A stretch of DNA of 64,000 nucleotides from Bdellovibrionales bacterium RIFOXYD12_FULL_39_22. GTDB lineage: Bacteria > Bdellovibrionota > Bacteriovoracia > Bacteriovoracales > Bacteriovoracaceae. The notes beneath the pieces were generated by a model that saw nothing but the letters and a program-made list of their open reading frames with translations, was not told where the DNA came from and did not search any database. Where the stretch lies: positions 62,001 through 126,000 of the forward strand of contig MEQL01000035.1 in the NCBI GenBank assembly GCA_001770205.1, given 5' to 3'. Made by a program: the position numbers and the translations under genes. Every line of letters starts with the position of its first letter. Position 1 is the first letter of the stretch. Below are positions 8,751 through 16,884 of the stretch, in pieces.

Positions 8751-10732
8751 GTGTATTTGTTTGTCATTGTGGAGAAAATATTGGAAGAACTGTTGATTGT
8801 GGCAAGGTGGCACTTGAAAGTGGAAAGCTTCAAAATGTAGCGATTTCTATCGATTATAAATATATGTGTTCTAGTCCTGGCCAAGAATTGATAAAAAATT
8901 CTATTAGAGAACATGGATTAGACGGAGTGGTGGTGGCGGCGTGTTCTCCTCGTATGCATGAAAAAACTTTTAGGGGAGCTTGTGCGCAGGCCGCATTAAA
9001 CCCATATCTCTGTGAAATGGCCAATATCCGAGAACACTGTTCGTGGGTGCATGACGATAAAGAGGCCGCAACTGCCAAAGCAATGGATATTGTTCGTTCG
9101 CTTGTAGCAAAGACTGTGCGCAACGAAAAATTATTTCCTATAAAAATTCCAGTAACGAAACGTGCGTTAGTGATAGGCGGTGGAGTTGGTGGAATTCAAA
9201 CTGCGCTGGATATCGCCAATTCTGGCCATGAAGTTATTTTAATTGATAAAAGTCCAAGCATTGGTGGACGGATGGCCGCACTTTCTGAAACCTTTCCAAC
9301 ACTCGATTGTTCTCAGTGTATTCTCACTCCCAAAATGGTTGATGTTGCGCAACATTCAAAAATTAAACTTGTCACTTACGCGGAACTTGAGAGTGTTGAA
9401 GGATTTGTGGGAAATTTTAAAGTTAAGATTCGTCAAAAGGCACGCTATGTTGATCCAATAAAATGCACGGGCTGTGGCCTATGTTCCCAGAAGTGTCCCG
9501 TGAAAAATATTGCGTCTGAATTTGATGAAGGATTAGGAATGAGGCGCGCAATATATACGCCATTTCCACAAGCAATTCCGAATCGTCCAGTGATTGATAA
9601 AAATAATTGTACAAAATTAAAAACTGGAAAATGTGGAGTATGTCAAAAAATTTGTCAAGTTGGGGCGATTAATTATGAAGATAAAGACCAGATTGTTGAA
9701 TATGAAGTCGGTGCTATCGTTGTTGCGACAGGACTTCGTGCTTTAGAAACACGAGAGATCTATCCGGAATATGGCCAGGGCCGTCATAAAGACATTATAA
9801 CGGCAATGCAATTTGAGAGACTGGCCTCTGCTTCGGGGCCGACATTGGGGGTAATTAAGCGCCCAAGTGATGGTAAGGTTCCGGAAAAAATTGTTTTTAT
9901 TCAATGTGCGGGATCTCGTGATTCAAACGCCGGTTATCCTTATTGTTCGAAAATTTGCTGCATGTATACGGCAAAGCATGCCATGTTATATAAACATAAA
10001 GTTCATGATGGGAAGGCATTTGTTTTTTATATGGATATTCGGGCCTGTGGAAAAAATTATGAGGAATTTGTTCGTAGAGGAATTGAGGAAGATGAAACAT
10101 CTTATTTGAGAGGACGTGTTGCCAAAATCTATGAAGAAAATGGCCAGTTAGTAGTTAACGGTATTGATACATTAAGCGGAGAAAAGATGTCTATTAAGGC
10201 CGATATGGTTGTGTTGGCAACAGCAATGAGTGCTCAATTGGAGAGTGTGCATTTGGCCCAACTTTTAGGAATTAGCTATGATCAAAATAATTTCTACTCC
10301 GAACTTCATCCCAAGCTTAATCCAGTTGATACCGCGACGGCGGGAATTTTTTTGGCCGGATCGTGCGCTGGCCCACGAGATATCCCAGACACGGTTGCCT
10401 CTGCAGGAGCAGTAGCAGCAAAGGTTGGTGGCCTCTTTTCTAAGGAACTTTTAGAGAGAGAGCCGATAGTTGCTTGTACAAAATCGTTTTCTAACATGAA
10501 TACATGCAGCGGTTGCTTTAGTTGTTTACAGGCCTGTCCGTATGGAGCTATTGAACAAGAAATAATTGTAGATAAAAAACAACAACAAAAAAAAATGGTT
10601 GCAAAGGTAAATCAGGGCCTTTGTCAAGGATGTGGAAGTTGTGTCTCAATTTGTAGGGCCGGCTGCTTAGATCTAAAAGGTTTTTCTGATGAACAGATGT
10701 ACGAAAGTATTATTGGCATGGGAGGGAGCTGA
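8738..10732 (+). CDS. hdrA: HdrA-like flavoprotein, electron-bifurcating core
   Basis: A 664-residue FAD and iron-sulfur protein. Order of parts: an N-terminal CHCGENIG cluster motif (Cys9, 11, 21); the Rossmann FAD loop GGGVGGIQTA near residue 148; the HdrA signature LDCSQCILTPKM; an inserted ferredoxin pair (CTGCGLCSQKCP and CGVCQKICQVGAI); the second half of the FAD domain with YCSKICCMYTAKHA and MDIRACGKNYEEF; a C-terminal ferredoxin pair (CSGCFSCLQACPYGAIE and CQGCGSCVSICRAGC). In characterised complexes HdrA bifurcates electrons from NADH, H2 or formate to ferredoxin and a disulfide. It overlaps hdrB, and its stop overlaps the start of the MvhD-like gene by one base (TGATG), which argues for a single complex. 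Confidence 0.94.
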   Translation: MSRIGVFVCHCGENIGRTVDCGKVALESGKLQNVAISIDYKYMCSSPGQELIKNSIREHGLDGVVVAACSPRMHEKTFRGACAQAALNPYLCEMANIREHCSWVHDDKEAATAKAMDIVRSLVAKTVRNEKLFPIKIPVTKRALVIGGGVGGIQTALDIANSGHEVILIDKSPSIGGRMAALSETFPTLDCSQCILTPKMVDVAQHSKIKLVTYAELESVEGFVGNFKVKIRQKARYVDPIKCTGCGLCSQKCPVKNIASEFDEGLGMRRAIYTPFPQAIPNRPVIDKNNCTKLKTGKCGVCQKICQVGAINYEDKDQIVEYEVGAIVVATGLRALETREIYPEYGQGRHKDIITAMQFERLASASGPTLGVIKRPSDGKVPEKIVFIQCAGSRDSNAGYPYCSKICCMYTAKHAMLYKHKVHDGKAFVFYMDIRACGKNYEEFVRRGIEEDETSYLRGRVAKIYEENGQLVVNGIDTLSGEKMSIKADMVVLATAMSAQLESVHLAQLLGISYDQNNFYSELHPKLNPVDTATAGIFLAGSCAGPRDIPDTVASAGAVAAKVGGLFSKELLEREPIVACTKSFSNMNTCSGCFSCLQACPYGAIEQEIIVDKKQQQKKMVAKVNQGLCQGCGSCVSICRAGCLDLKGFSDEQMYESIIGMGGS

Positions 10733-11172
10733 TGCAAGAATCAATACCGTCTCAAAAGATAAAAATTTTTGCGTTTGTTTGCAATTGGTGTACTTATGCT
10801 GGTGCGGATTTGGCCGGGACGGCACGAATGCATTATGCTGCTGATGTTAGAATAATTCGTCACACATGTACTGGAAGAATTGATCCACTTTTTTTAATCA
10901 AGGCCTTTGAAAATGGTGCAGATGCGGTGATTGTTTCTGGATGTCATCCCAACGATTGTCATTATAACGAAGGAAACTATTTGGCACGTAGACGTTGGGC
11001 GGTAGTTAGAAAGCTTTTTGCGTTTATGGGGATTGATGATAAGCGTATTCATTTTTCGTGGGTTTCTGCAGCAGAGGGCGCCAAATGGGCACAACTAGTA
11101 AATGACGTTGCCGCCAAAGTCGCTCAACTTGGGCCGATGAAATATTTGGATAGTTGCGAGGTTGATTTATGA
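10732..11172 (+). CDS. floxD: FloxD/MvhD-like 2Fe-2S electron-transfer subunit
   Basis: A 146-residue protein of the MvhD family, which transfers electrons from an input module (hydrogenase, formate dehydrogenase or Flox) to HdrA. The conserved Cys segments are FVCNWCTYAGADLAG, HTCTGRIDP, VSGCHPNDCHYNEGN and the family GAKWAQLVND end. It overlaps the end of hdrA by one base and the next gene by four, so synthesis is coupled. Because no hydrogenase genes are nearby and a Flox-type flavoprotein is encoded three genes downstream, the floxD role is the better reading than mvhD. Confidence 0.9.
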   Translation: MQESIPSQKIKIFAFVCNWCTYAGADLAGTARMHYAADVRIIRHTCTGRIDPLFLIKAFENGADAVIVSGCHPNDCHYNEGNYLARRRWAVVRKLFAFMGIDDKRIHFSWVSAAEGAKWAQLVNDVAAKVAQLGPMKYLDSCEVDL

Positions 11173-11915
11173 AAACGATAGAACAGCAAAAAGCAGAAAT
11201 TGTGCATTTGTTTGAACAAAAAAAGATTTCAATGGTTGTTGCTTTTGAAAATTATCGAGGAATTGTTAGGCCAGTTTTTGTCAAAGATATCAAAGATGTT
11301 GAAAAAATTTCCTTTGATATGTCCGGCAAGCAAAATCTCGCGACATATCTTAAACGAGCGGAGATTAAAAAACAATTTCCGCTAGCGATGGTAGTTCGAC
11401 CAACAGAAAAATCATCAATAGCACTTCTGATAAAAGAGAATCAGCTTAAGGTAGAGGATGTTTTGTTAATTGAATCAATGGTTTCTCAAGATCAGATCGA
11501 ATGGAAAAAAGCGCAAGATATTGAGATAGATAGATTATGGAAAATGTCATTTTCGGAACGAATGGATTTTTGGAAAAAGAATTTTCAAAATTGTATAAGA
11601 TGTTATGCTTGCCGACAAAGTTGTCCGCATTGTTACTGTCAATATTGCAAGGCCGACAAAAATCAACCGACTTGGGTTGAAAGGAGTGCACATCTTCAAG
11701 GTAATTTTAGTTGGAATTTTTTGCGAGCATTTCATCAAGCTGGGCGCTGTATAGAATGTGGTGCTTGTGAAAATGCGTGTCCGGCCAATATCCCGTTGAT
11801 GTTATTAAATAGAATGCAGAATAAAATAACTGCGGAATCCTTTGGTGAGTCGGATCCGAAAAAGTATCTTCTATCAGATTGGAGCAAAGATGACGATAAC
11901 AGCTTCTTTTTATAA
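11169..11915 (+). CDS. floxC: FloxC-like 4Fe-4S dicluster protein
   Basis: A 248-residue protein whose C-terminal third holds two 4Fe-4S motifs: CIRCYACRQSCPHCYCQYC, with extra Cys residues, and CIECGACENACPANIP. The first 170 residues resemble the flavin or FrhB/AsrA-like adaptor domains but have no motif I can assign by eye. Its gene position (after floxD, before an AsrA-like gene and an FAD/NAD(P) reductase) matches the hdrCBA-floxDCBA order known from Desulfovibrio. It probably relays electrons between FloxA and FloxD/HdrA. The stop overlaps the next gene by 26 bp. The choice between the names FloxB and FloxC is tentative. Confidence 0.75.
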   Translation: MKTIEQQKAEIVHLFEQKKISMVVAFENYRGIVRPVFVKDIKDVEKISFDMSGKQNLATYLKRAEIKKQFPLAMVVRPTEKSSIALLIKENQLKVEDVLLIESMVSQDQIEWKKAQDIEIDRLWKMSFSERMDFWKKNFQNCIRCYACRQSCPHCYCQYCKADKNQPTWVERSAHLQGNFSWNFLRAFHQAGRCIECGACENACPANIPLMLLNRMQNKITAESFGESDPKKYLLSDWSKDDDNSFFL

Positions 11916-12915
11916 AATTACTAAAAGCTCACTTGCTACTTTATTTGCAGAACAAAAACAAAAAGGTAACACCATCATTGATTTATCGGGCAATGGATCA
12001 GATTTATCTAAATCATGCAAAGCTCTGTTTTTTCCGGCCACGGAAAAAGTTTTGGAATATAAAATTGTGGATAAAGGGGTTGCTGAAGTAAAGCCTGATA
12101 ACTTCAATGATGAGACTAAAGCGGTCAATCGGTTTATTTTTGGAGCAAATATTTGTGATGCTTATGCTCTTAAAGTGGTTGGCCCGGTTTTTGGGGAAGG
12201 GCCGGTAGATAGGTTTTTTATCAATAAAAGAGAGGCGACAATAGTTGCGGCAATTTTATGTGACAATAAAAAAAATGCTTGTTTCTGTGATCAAATTATA
12301 CCCCGAAGTGATTATTCTAATGCTGCAGATTTGGTTTTTACTGAATTTGATGAAAATTCATGGGCGGTTAGAAGTAACAATAATAGGAGTATAGATTTTT
12401 TTGGGAATGGTTTTTTGCATTTCATAGAAGATAATACTTTGAAAGAATTATTTGATAAAAAAGAAGAAAAGCTTTTTAATAGCGAAAATCCTGAGGAGAT
12501 TAATTATTTCCCCAAATTAGAAGCGTTGAAAAAATTTATTGAGAAAAATTTTAATTCCGAGATTTTTAATGATGCCAGTATGAATTGTATCGGATGTGCG
12601 ACTTGTACCTATAGTTGTCCGACTTGTCATTGTTTTGATATTGTTGATGAAAAGAAATATTATAATGGTGAGCGACGAAAAAATTGGGATTCTTGCGCTT
12701 TTTCTCTTTTTACTCTTCATGCCTCGGGACACAACCCAAGAGAGTATCAAGGACAAAGGTGGCGACAAAGACTGCTACATAAATTTTCAATTTACAAAGA
12801 TAGGTTTGATAAAATTGCCTGCGTTGGCTGTGGTCGATGTATAAGGTTATGTCCGGCCGGCGTTAATATGTTGGAGATGTTTGAAAAATGGAAAATATCT
12901 ATAGACCATATGTAA
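11890..12915 (+). CDS. floxB: FloxB-like / AsrA-like 4Fe-4S dicluster protein
   Basis: A 341-residue protein similar in layout to anaerobic sulfite reductase subunit A: an N-terminal alpha/beta region without cofactor motifs, then CIGCATCTYSCPTCHCFD and, at the C-terminus, CVGCGRCIRLCPAGVNMLEM. The double-cluster layout parallels that of the preceding protein, so the two are probably distant paralogues. The ATG at 11890 is chosen because GGAG lies 6 bp before it and the upstream extension lacks family character. It overlaps both neighbours (26 bp with floxC, 28 bp with floxA). AsrA of a sulfite reductase is an alternative, but no siroheme AsrC subunit gene follows. Confidence 0.8.
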   Translation: MTITASFYKITKSSLATLFAEQKQKGNTIIDLSGNGSDLSKSCKALFFPATEKVLEYKIVDKGVAEVKPDNFNDETKAVNRFIFGANICDAYALKVVGPVFGEGPVDRFFINKREATIVAAILCDNKKNACFCDQIIPRSDYSNAADLVFTEFDENSWAVRSNNNRSIDFFGNGFLHFIEDNTLKELFDKKEEKLFNSENPEEINYFPKLEALKKFIEKNFNSEIFNDASMNCIGCATCTYSCPTCHCFDIVDEKKYYNGERRKNWDSCAFSLFTLHASGHNPREYQGQRWRQRLLHKFSIYKDRFDKIACVGCGRCIRLCPAGVNMLEMFEKWKISIDHM

Positions 12916-13751
12916 TGGAAGTAATTAAGCGAAAAGAAGAAGCGCCTATGGTGGTTACTCTTCGCTTAAAATTTAAAGAAAAAAAAGACGAAGAGCGTTT
13001 TTCATTCCAAACTGGCCAGTTTGCGGAATATGGACTTTTGGGAGAGGGAGAGTGCACTTTTTGTCTGGCGAGTTCTCCAACGCAATTTGCTCGAGATAAG
13101 TATATTGAGTGTACATTTCGCATAGTTGGAAAAGTTACTTCCGCGTTGGGCCGATTAGATGTTGGCGAGACCATTGGAGTAAGAGCACCTTATGGGGCCC
13201 ATTTCCCTATCGAGAGTTGGAAAGGAAAAAAAATTATATTTGCCACCGGTGGAATTGCACTTCCGCCTATTAGAAGTGTGATATGGAATCTTTTAGACCG
13301 TAAAAATGAATTTGGACAGATTAGTATTATTTATGGGGCCAAGACAGTTGCGGATTTAGTCTATAAGGATGAAATTAAGCAATGGGAGGATATGAGCGGA
13401 GTAACAATGATTTCAACGGTTGATCCGGGAGGAGAAACTCCTGGGTGGCAAGGTAAAATTGGTTATTTTCCAACTATTATGAAAGAGCATCTTGCTAAAA
13501 TAGTCGCTGATGGTGGCAATATAGACGATATTATTTTTGTGATTTGTGGCCCTCCAGTTGTTATTAAAATTACATTAGATATACTCGATTCATTTAAAGT
13601 AAACAACGATGCTATTTTTACAACACTGGAAAATAGAATGAAGTGTGGATTTGGGAAATGTGGTAGATGTAATGTCGGAGAGGTGTATGTTTGTAAAGAT
13701 GGGCCAGTTTTTACAGCGACACAAATTAAGCAAATGTTACCAGATTTTTAG
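12888..13751 (+). CDS. floxA: FloxA-like FAD/NAD(P)H oxidoreductase (AsrB family)
   Basis: A 287-residue ferredoxin-NADP reductase-type protein. The N-terminal barrel binds FAD (FQTGQFAEYGL, CLASSPTQ), the middle Rossmann part binds NAD(P)H (IFATGGIALPPIRS, FVICGPPVVIK), and the C-terminus carries a 2Fe-2S site, CGFGKCGRCNVG with a final Cys in VYVCKDGPVF, as in AsrB and PyrK-like reductases. It would oxidise NAD(P)H, or reduce NAD(P)+ in the reverse direction, and exchange electrons with HdrA through FloxB/C/D. It is the last gene of the overlapping run; 75 bp follow before bioY. Confidence 0.9.
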   Translation: MENIYRPYVMEVIKRKEEAPMVVTLRLKFKEKKDEERFSFQTGQFAEYGLLGEGECTFCLASSPTQFARDKYIECTFRIVGKVTSALGRLDVGETIGVRAPYGAHFPIESWKGKKIIFATGGIALPPIRSVIWNLLDRKNEFGQISIIYGAKTVADLVYKDEIKQWEDMSGVTMISTVDPGGETPGWQGKIGYFPTIMKEHLAKIVADGGNIDDIIFVICGPPVVIKITLDILDSFKVNNDAIFTTLENRMKCGFGKCGRCNVGEVYVCKDGPVFTATQIKQMLPDF

Positions 13752-13826
13752 TGGGCCTGAGTGTTTTTTTTTCTGTACAAATGCCAGATTGTTAGTACTA
13801 TAACAGCAAAATTATAAGGGGGCCTT

Positions 13827-14399
13827 ATGCAAGTGACTTCGTCCGAAGCTTTAGTTCCAAATGTTATCAATAACTCTCATCATAAAACAATTTTTGAAAT
13901 AATATCGGTTTTATTAGGAATTTGCCTAATAGGAATATTAGCGCAAATTTCAATTCCCCTTCCCTGGACGCCAGTGCCAATAACAGGACAGACGTTTGGT
14001 GTTGCATTAGTGGCATTGTCGTGGGGTAGAAGAAGGGCCCTTAGTGTTTTGGTTGGATATATGACGTTGGGCATGGCCGGATTACCGCTCTTTGCGCTTG
14101 GTAAAAGTGGCCAATTGGTCGGGCCATCGCTGGGATATTTAGTTGGAATGGTTTTTTCTAGTTATATTGTCGGTTTTATGTCGGACAAGGGGTTTACGAA
14201 GTCACTGGCCAAGACTTTGATTGCAGCATTTTGTGGGAGCATAATAATATTTTCATGCGGATTAATTGGATTATCTTTTTTTGTTCCATCACAAACATTA
14301 TTGGCCGCGGGCCTTTTTCCATTTATTCCTGGTGACATTGCAAAAAATTTATTGGCCTCAATTATTTCGTGGAAGCTTAGAAAAAGGGCCACTTTTTAA
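13827..14399 (+). CDS. bioY: BioY biotin transporter (ECF S component)
   Basis: A 190-residue membrane protein with about six hydrophobic segments. The family signature is clear: QISIPLPWTPVPITGQTFGV, followed by GMAGLPLFA and LGYLVGM, and the end segment FPFIPGDIAKNLLAS. BioY captures biotin and works alone or with a shared EcfAT energising module, whose genes are not in this window. A GGGGG ribosome site precedes the ATG. I see no BirA operator or riboswitch upstream, but the gap is only 75 bp. The organism is therefore likely to import biotin. Confidence 0.95.
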   Translation: MQVTSSEALVPNVINNSHHKTIFEIISVLLGICLIGILAQISIPLPWTPVPITGQTFGVALVALSWGRRRALSVLVGYMTLGMAGLPLFALGKSGQLVGPSLGYLVGMVFSSYIVGFMSDKGFTKSLAKTLIAAFCGSIIIFSCGLIGLSFFVPSQTLLAAGLFPFIPGDIAKNLLASIISWKLRKRATF

Positions 14400-14438
14400 G
14401 AATTGTATAATTGACGCCCTCAAGTGGCCAAGGTGGAG

Positions 14439-15878
14439 CTAGTACGCTCTTCTGGTGGCACTACGGCCATGGTGTTGTCGTCTTCGGTTTGACTCCGGAT
14501 GGTGCCACTGCTTGGGCCGACTGGCCGTTGTTGCCATCGATTGTCCTAGCTCTCCGATATTATCAATTTGGCGCAAATCAAAATTAAATTTCCAGGAAAA
14601 CATAAGTTTTAAGACATCATCGGCAGATAATCCATCTAGATGCTCTTTAAAGATAGTAAAAGATTCATCAATTTTAAAACTATCTTTTTTTTCCATGATG
14701 GCCTGCTTTAGGGATTCCATCTCTTTTAACTCTTTTTTTATCTTCATTCTTTTAACATCTTGAGCACTGGGAATTTTAAAACGATCTATACGATTTTTGG
14801 TGAAGATTTCAATGCGTCGAACTTGTCTCAACTGGCCTGGCGTTGCTAATGTAATGGCCTCGCCAGCAAGGCCACAGCGGCCAGTTCGTCCAATGCGATG
14901 AACATAGGATTCAAAATTTTTGGGAACTCCAAAATTTATAACATGAGTGACGTTGCTAATATCTAGTCCGCGAGCGGCCACATCGGTACAAACCAGTAGT
15001 TGCACTTTTTTATTTCTAAACTTCATCATAGATTGATCACGATCGGCCTGACTTAAGTCACCATGCAGGGCGGCCACCGAAATTCCTCGGGCCAGTAGAC
15101 GATCCGCTAAATCTTTAGTTTCTTGCTTGGTTTGGCAGAAAACTATGCCGTAAAAGTCATCCTTAGTTTCGACGATGCGGCAGATGGCCTCGTTGAAATG
15201 TTTGTGTTCTAAAACACAGACTGATTGGTTAATATTTTCACTACTCATGGCCTTCTTTTGTACGCGAACTATCTGTGGATCGGTAAAATTATCGTTGATA
15301 ATTTTTAAAATTTGTCGAGGCATGGTGGCCGAGAACATCCAAATTTTGCGCTCACCTTTAATGGCCTTTAAAATCGTCTCAACATCTTCTAAAAATCCCA
15401 TGTTGAGCATCTCATCGGCCTCATCGATAATCGTTATTTTTACCAGCGCAAGGTTCAAAATACCTTTATCTATAAGATCTAAAACTCTTCCGGGAGTTCC
15501 CACTACAATATGTGGGAAATCTTTTTTTAGCGCGTTGATCTGTTTTTGATAGGAGACACCGCCATAAACAGTAGTTGAGCGCATTGGTAGATATTTGCCA
15601 AATTTTATCAACTCCTCGGAAATTTGATGGGCCAGCTCTCTCGTTGGGGCCAGAATAAGAGATTGGACATTTTTTTTAGTGAAATCTATTCGCTCTAGTA
15701 GAGGAATGACGAAGGCACCAGTTTTTCCGGTGCCTGTTTGTGCTTGTCCTACAAAATCGCCAGTGTGATTTTGTAAAACGGGGATGGCCTCTTGTTGAAT
15801 ATCGGTAGGTGTATCAAAGTTTAAATCTTTGATAGCGTCAAGAATCGGTTGGCATGTTGTTAATTCTGAAAAGTTCAT
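14439..15878 (-). CDS. DEAD-box RNA helicase
   Basis: A 479-residue ATP-dependent RNA helicase. Motifs in order: Q motif (DIQQEAIP), Walker A AQTGTGKT at 46-53, PTRELA, GGVSYQKQI, VGTPGRVLD, DEAD at 152-155, SAT at 183-185, and in the second RecA domain VCTDVAARGLDI and HRIGRTGR. After the helicase core there is a charged helical stretch and a short basic tail rich in Arg, His and Ser, probably for RNA contact. ATG 15878 is chosen over TTG 15893 because AAGGAG lies 6 bp before it. Likely role is ribosome assembly or mRNA turnover (CsdA/RhlE-like), but the subgroup cannot be set by eye. It is convergent with bioY. Confidence 0.95.
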   Translation of the reverse strand: MNFSELTTCQPILDAIKDLNFDTPTDIQQEAIPVLQNHTGDFVGQAQTGTGKTGAFVIPLLERIDFTKKNVQSLILAPTRELAHQISEELIKFGKYLPMRSTTVYGGVSYQKQINALKKDFPHIVVGTPGRVLDLIDKGILNLALVKITIIDEADEMLNMGFLEDVETILKAIKGERKIWMFSATMPRQILKIINDNFTDPQIVRVQKKAMSSENINQSVCVLEHKHFNEAICRIVETKDDFYGIVFCQTKQETKDLADRLLARGISVAALHGDLSQADRDQSMMKFRNKKVQLLVCTDVAARGLDISNVTHVINFGVPKNFESYVHRIGRTGRCGLAGEAITLATPGQLRQVRRIEIFTKNRIDRFKIPSAQDVKRMKIKKELKEMESLKQAIMEKKDSFKIDESFTIFKEHLDGLSADDVLKLMFSWKFNFDLRQIDNIGELGQSMATTASRPKQWHHPESNRRRQHHGRSATRRAY

Positions 15879-16048
15879 CGGCATCTCCTTCAAGTTGGCC
15901 TCGCAATTGATGCCACATGATGCGTTAAATTCGCTGATAGTAAAAAATATCTCTATTCCATGTATGCCATTAAAAGTAAAACTATATTCTTAAAGCTATA
16001 AACATTATATGGTAAAAGTGGCCCGTTTCCCCTATATTCTATTGAGAG

Positions 16049-16876
16049 ATGGGGACTATGACTTTTTTTATCGCCTTTATTTATGGATTAGTTCAGGGTG
16101 TTGCAGAGTTTTTACCAATAAGCAGCAGTGCCCATTTGGCCTTGCTACCTTCAGTTTTTAAATTTCCTGATCCTGGAATTATCTTTGATTTGAGCATGCA
16201 TGTTGGGTCGGCCATCGCTATTTTACTCTATTTTAGAAATGATGTTTGGCGTCTACTTAATGCTTTAGCACAAATCATTCTGCAGAGGAAAACAAAAGTT
16301 CCCCATGGTGCCTTTGCAATAAATATGGTTATTGCCACCATTGCCACCGTTTTTGTGGTACTGTTGCTTAAAAATATTGCTGAAACCTATGCCAGAAACA
16401 ACAACTGGATAGCCTATAATCTCATCATTTTTGCTGTTATTATGTTTTTGGCCGACTATTTTTGGCCAAACAAACAGACAAATTTTATGCAAAGTAATAT
16501 CTCTCCATTTCGGGCGGTAATGATTGGTGTTTTTCAGGCCTTGGCCATTTTTCCAGGAGTAAGTCGCGCGGGAGCAACTCTTACTATCTCTAGAGTGATG
16601 GGACTAGGAAGACAAGAGGCCTCTCATTTTTCTTTTTTGCTTTCGTTGCCCATTATTTTTGCTGGTTTTTTGGCGGAATCGCAAGAGTATTTACGAAGTA
16701 GCGTTACTGTAGATTTTGATTTGGCAAGTAGTGTAATTGGCGGTTCATTTGCTCTAGTTTTTGGCCTAATGACCATCCATTTTTTTTTAAAATTTATAAA
16801 TCGTATTGGCCTGGGATGGTTTGCGCTTTACCGAATTATTCTTGCCGGACTGGTTTTGCATTATCTTGTTGTCTGA
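16049..16876 (+). CDS. uppP: Undecaprenyl-diphosphate phosphatase UppP/BacA
   Basis: A 275-residue polytopic membrane enzyme that removes a phosphate from undecaprenyl diphosphate to recycle the lipid carrier for peptidoglycan and LPS. Both conserved blocks are present: GVAEFLPISSSAHL near the N-terminus and FPGVSRAGATLTISR in the second half. About seven to eight hydrophobic helices are visible. The start is either ATG 16049 or ATG 16058; the second has the purine run GGGGA closer to it. It converges with the next gene, leaving only 8 bp between stops. Confidence 0.95.
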   Translation: MGTMTFFIAFIYGLVQGVAEFLPISSSAHLALLPSVFKFPDPGIIFDLSMHVGSAIAILLYFRNDVWRLLNALAQIILQRKTKVPHGAFAINMVIATIATVFVVLLLKNIAETYARNNNWIAYNLIIFAVIMFLADYFWPNKQTNFMQSNISPFRAVMIGVFQALAIFPGVSRAGATLTISRVMGLGRQEASHFSFLLSLPIIFAGFLAESQEYLRSSVTVDFDLASSVIGGSFALVFGLMTIHFFLKFINRIGLGWFALYRIILAGLVLHYLVV

Positions 16877-16884
16877 TTGTGAAA

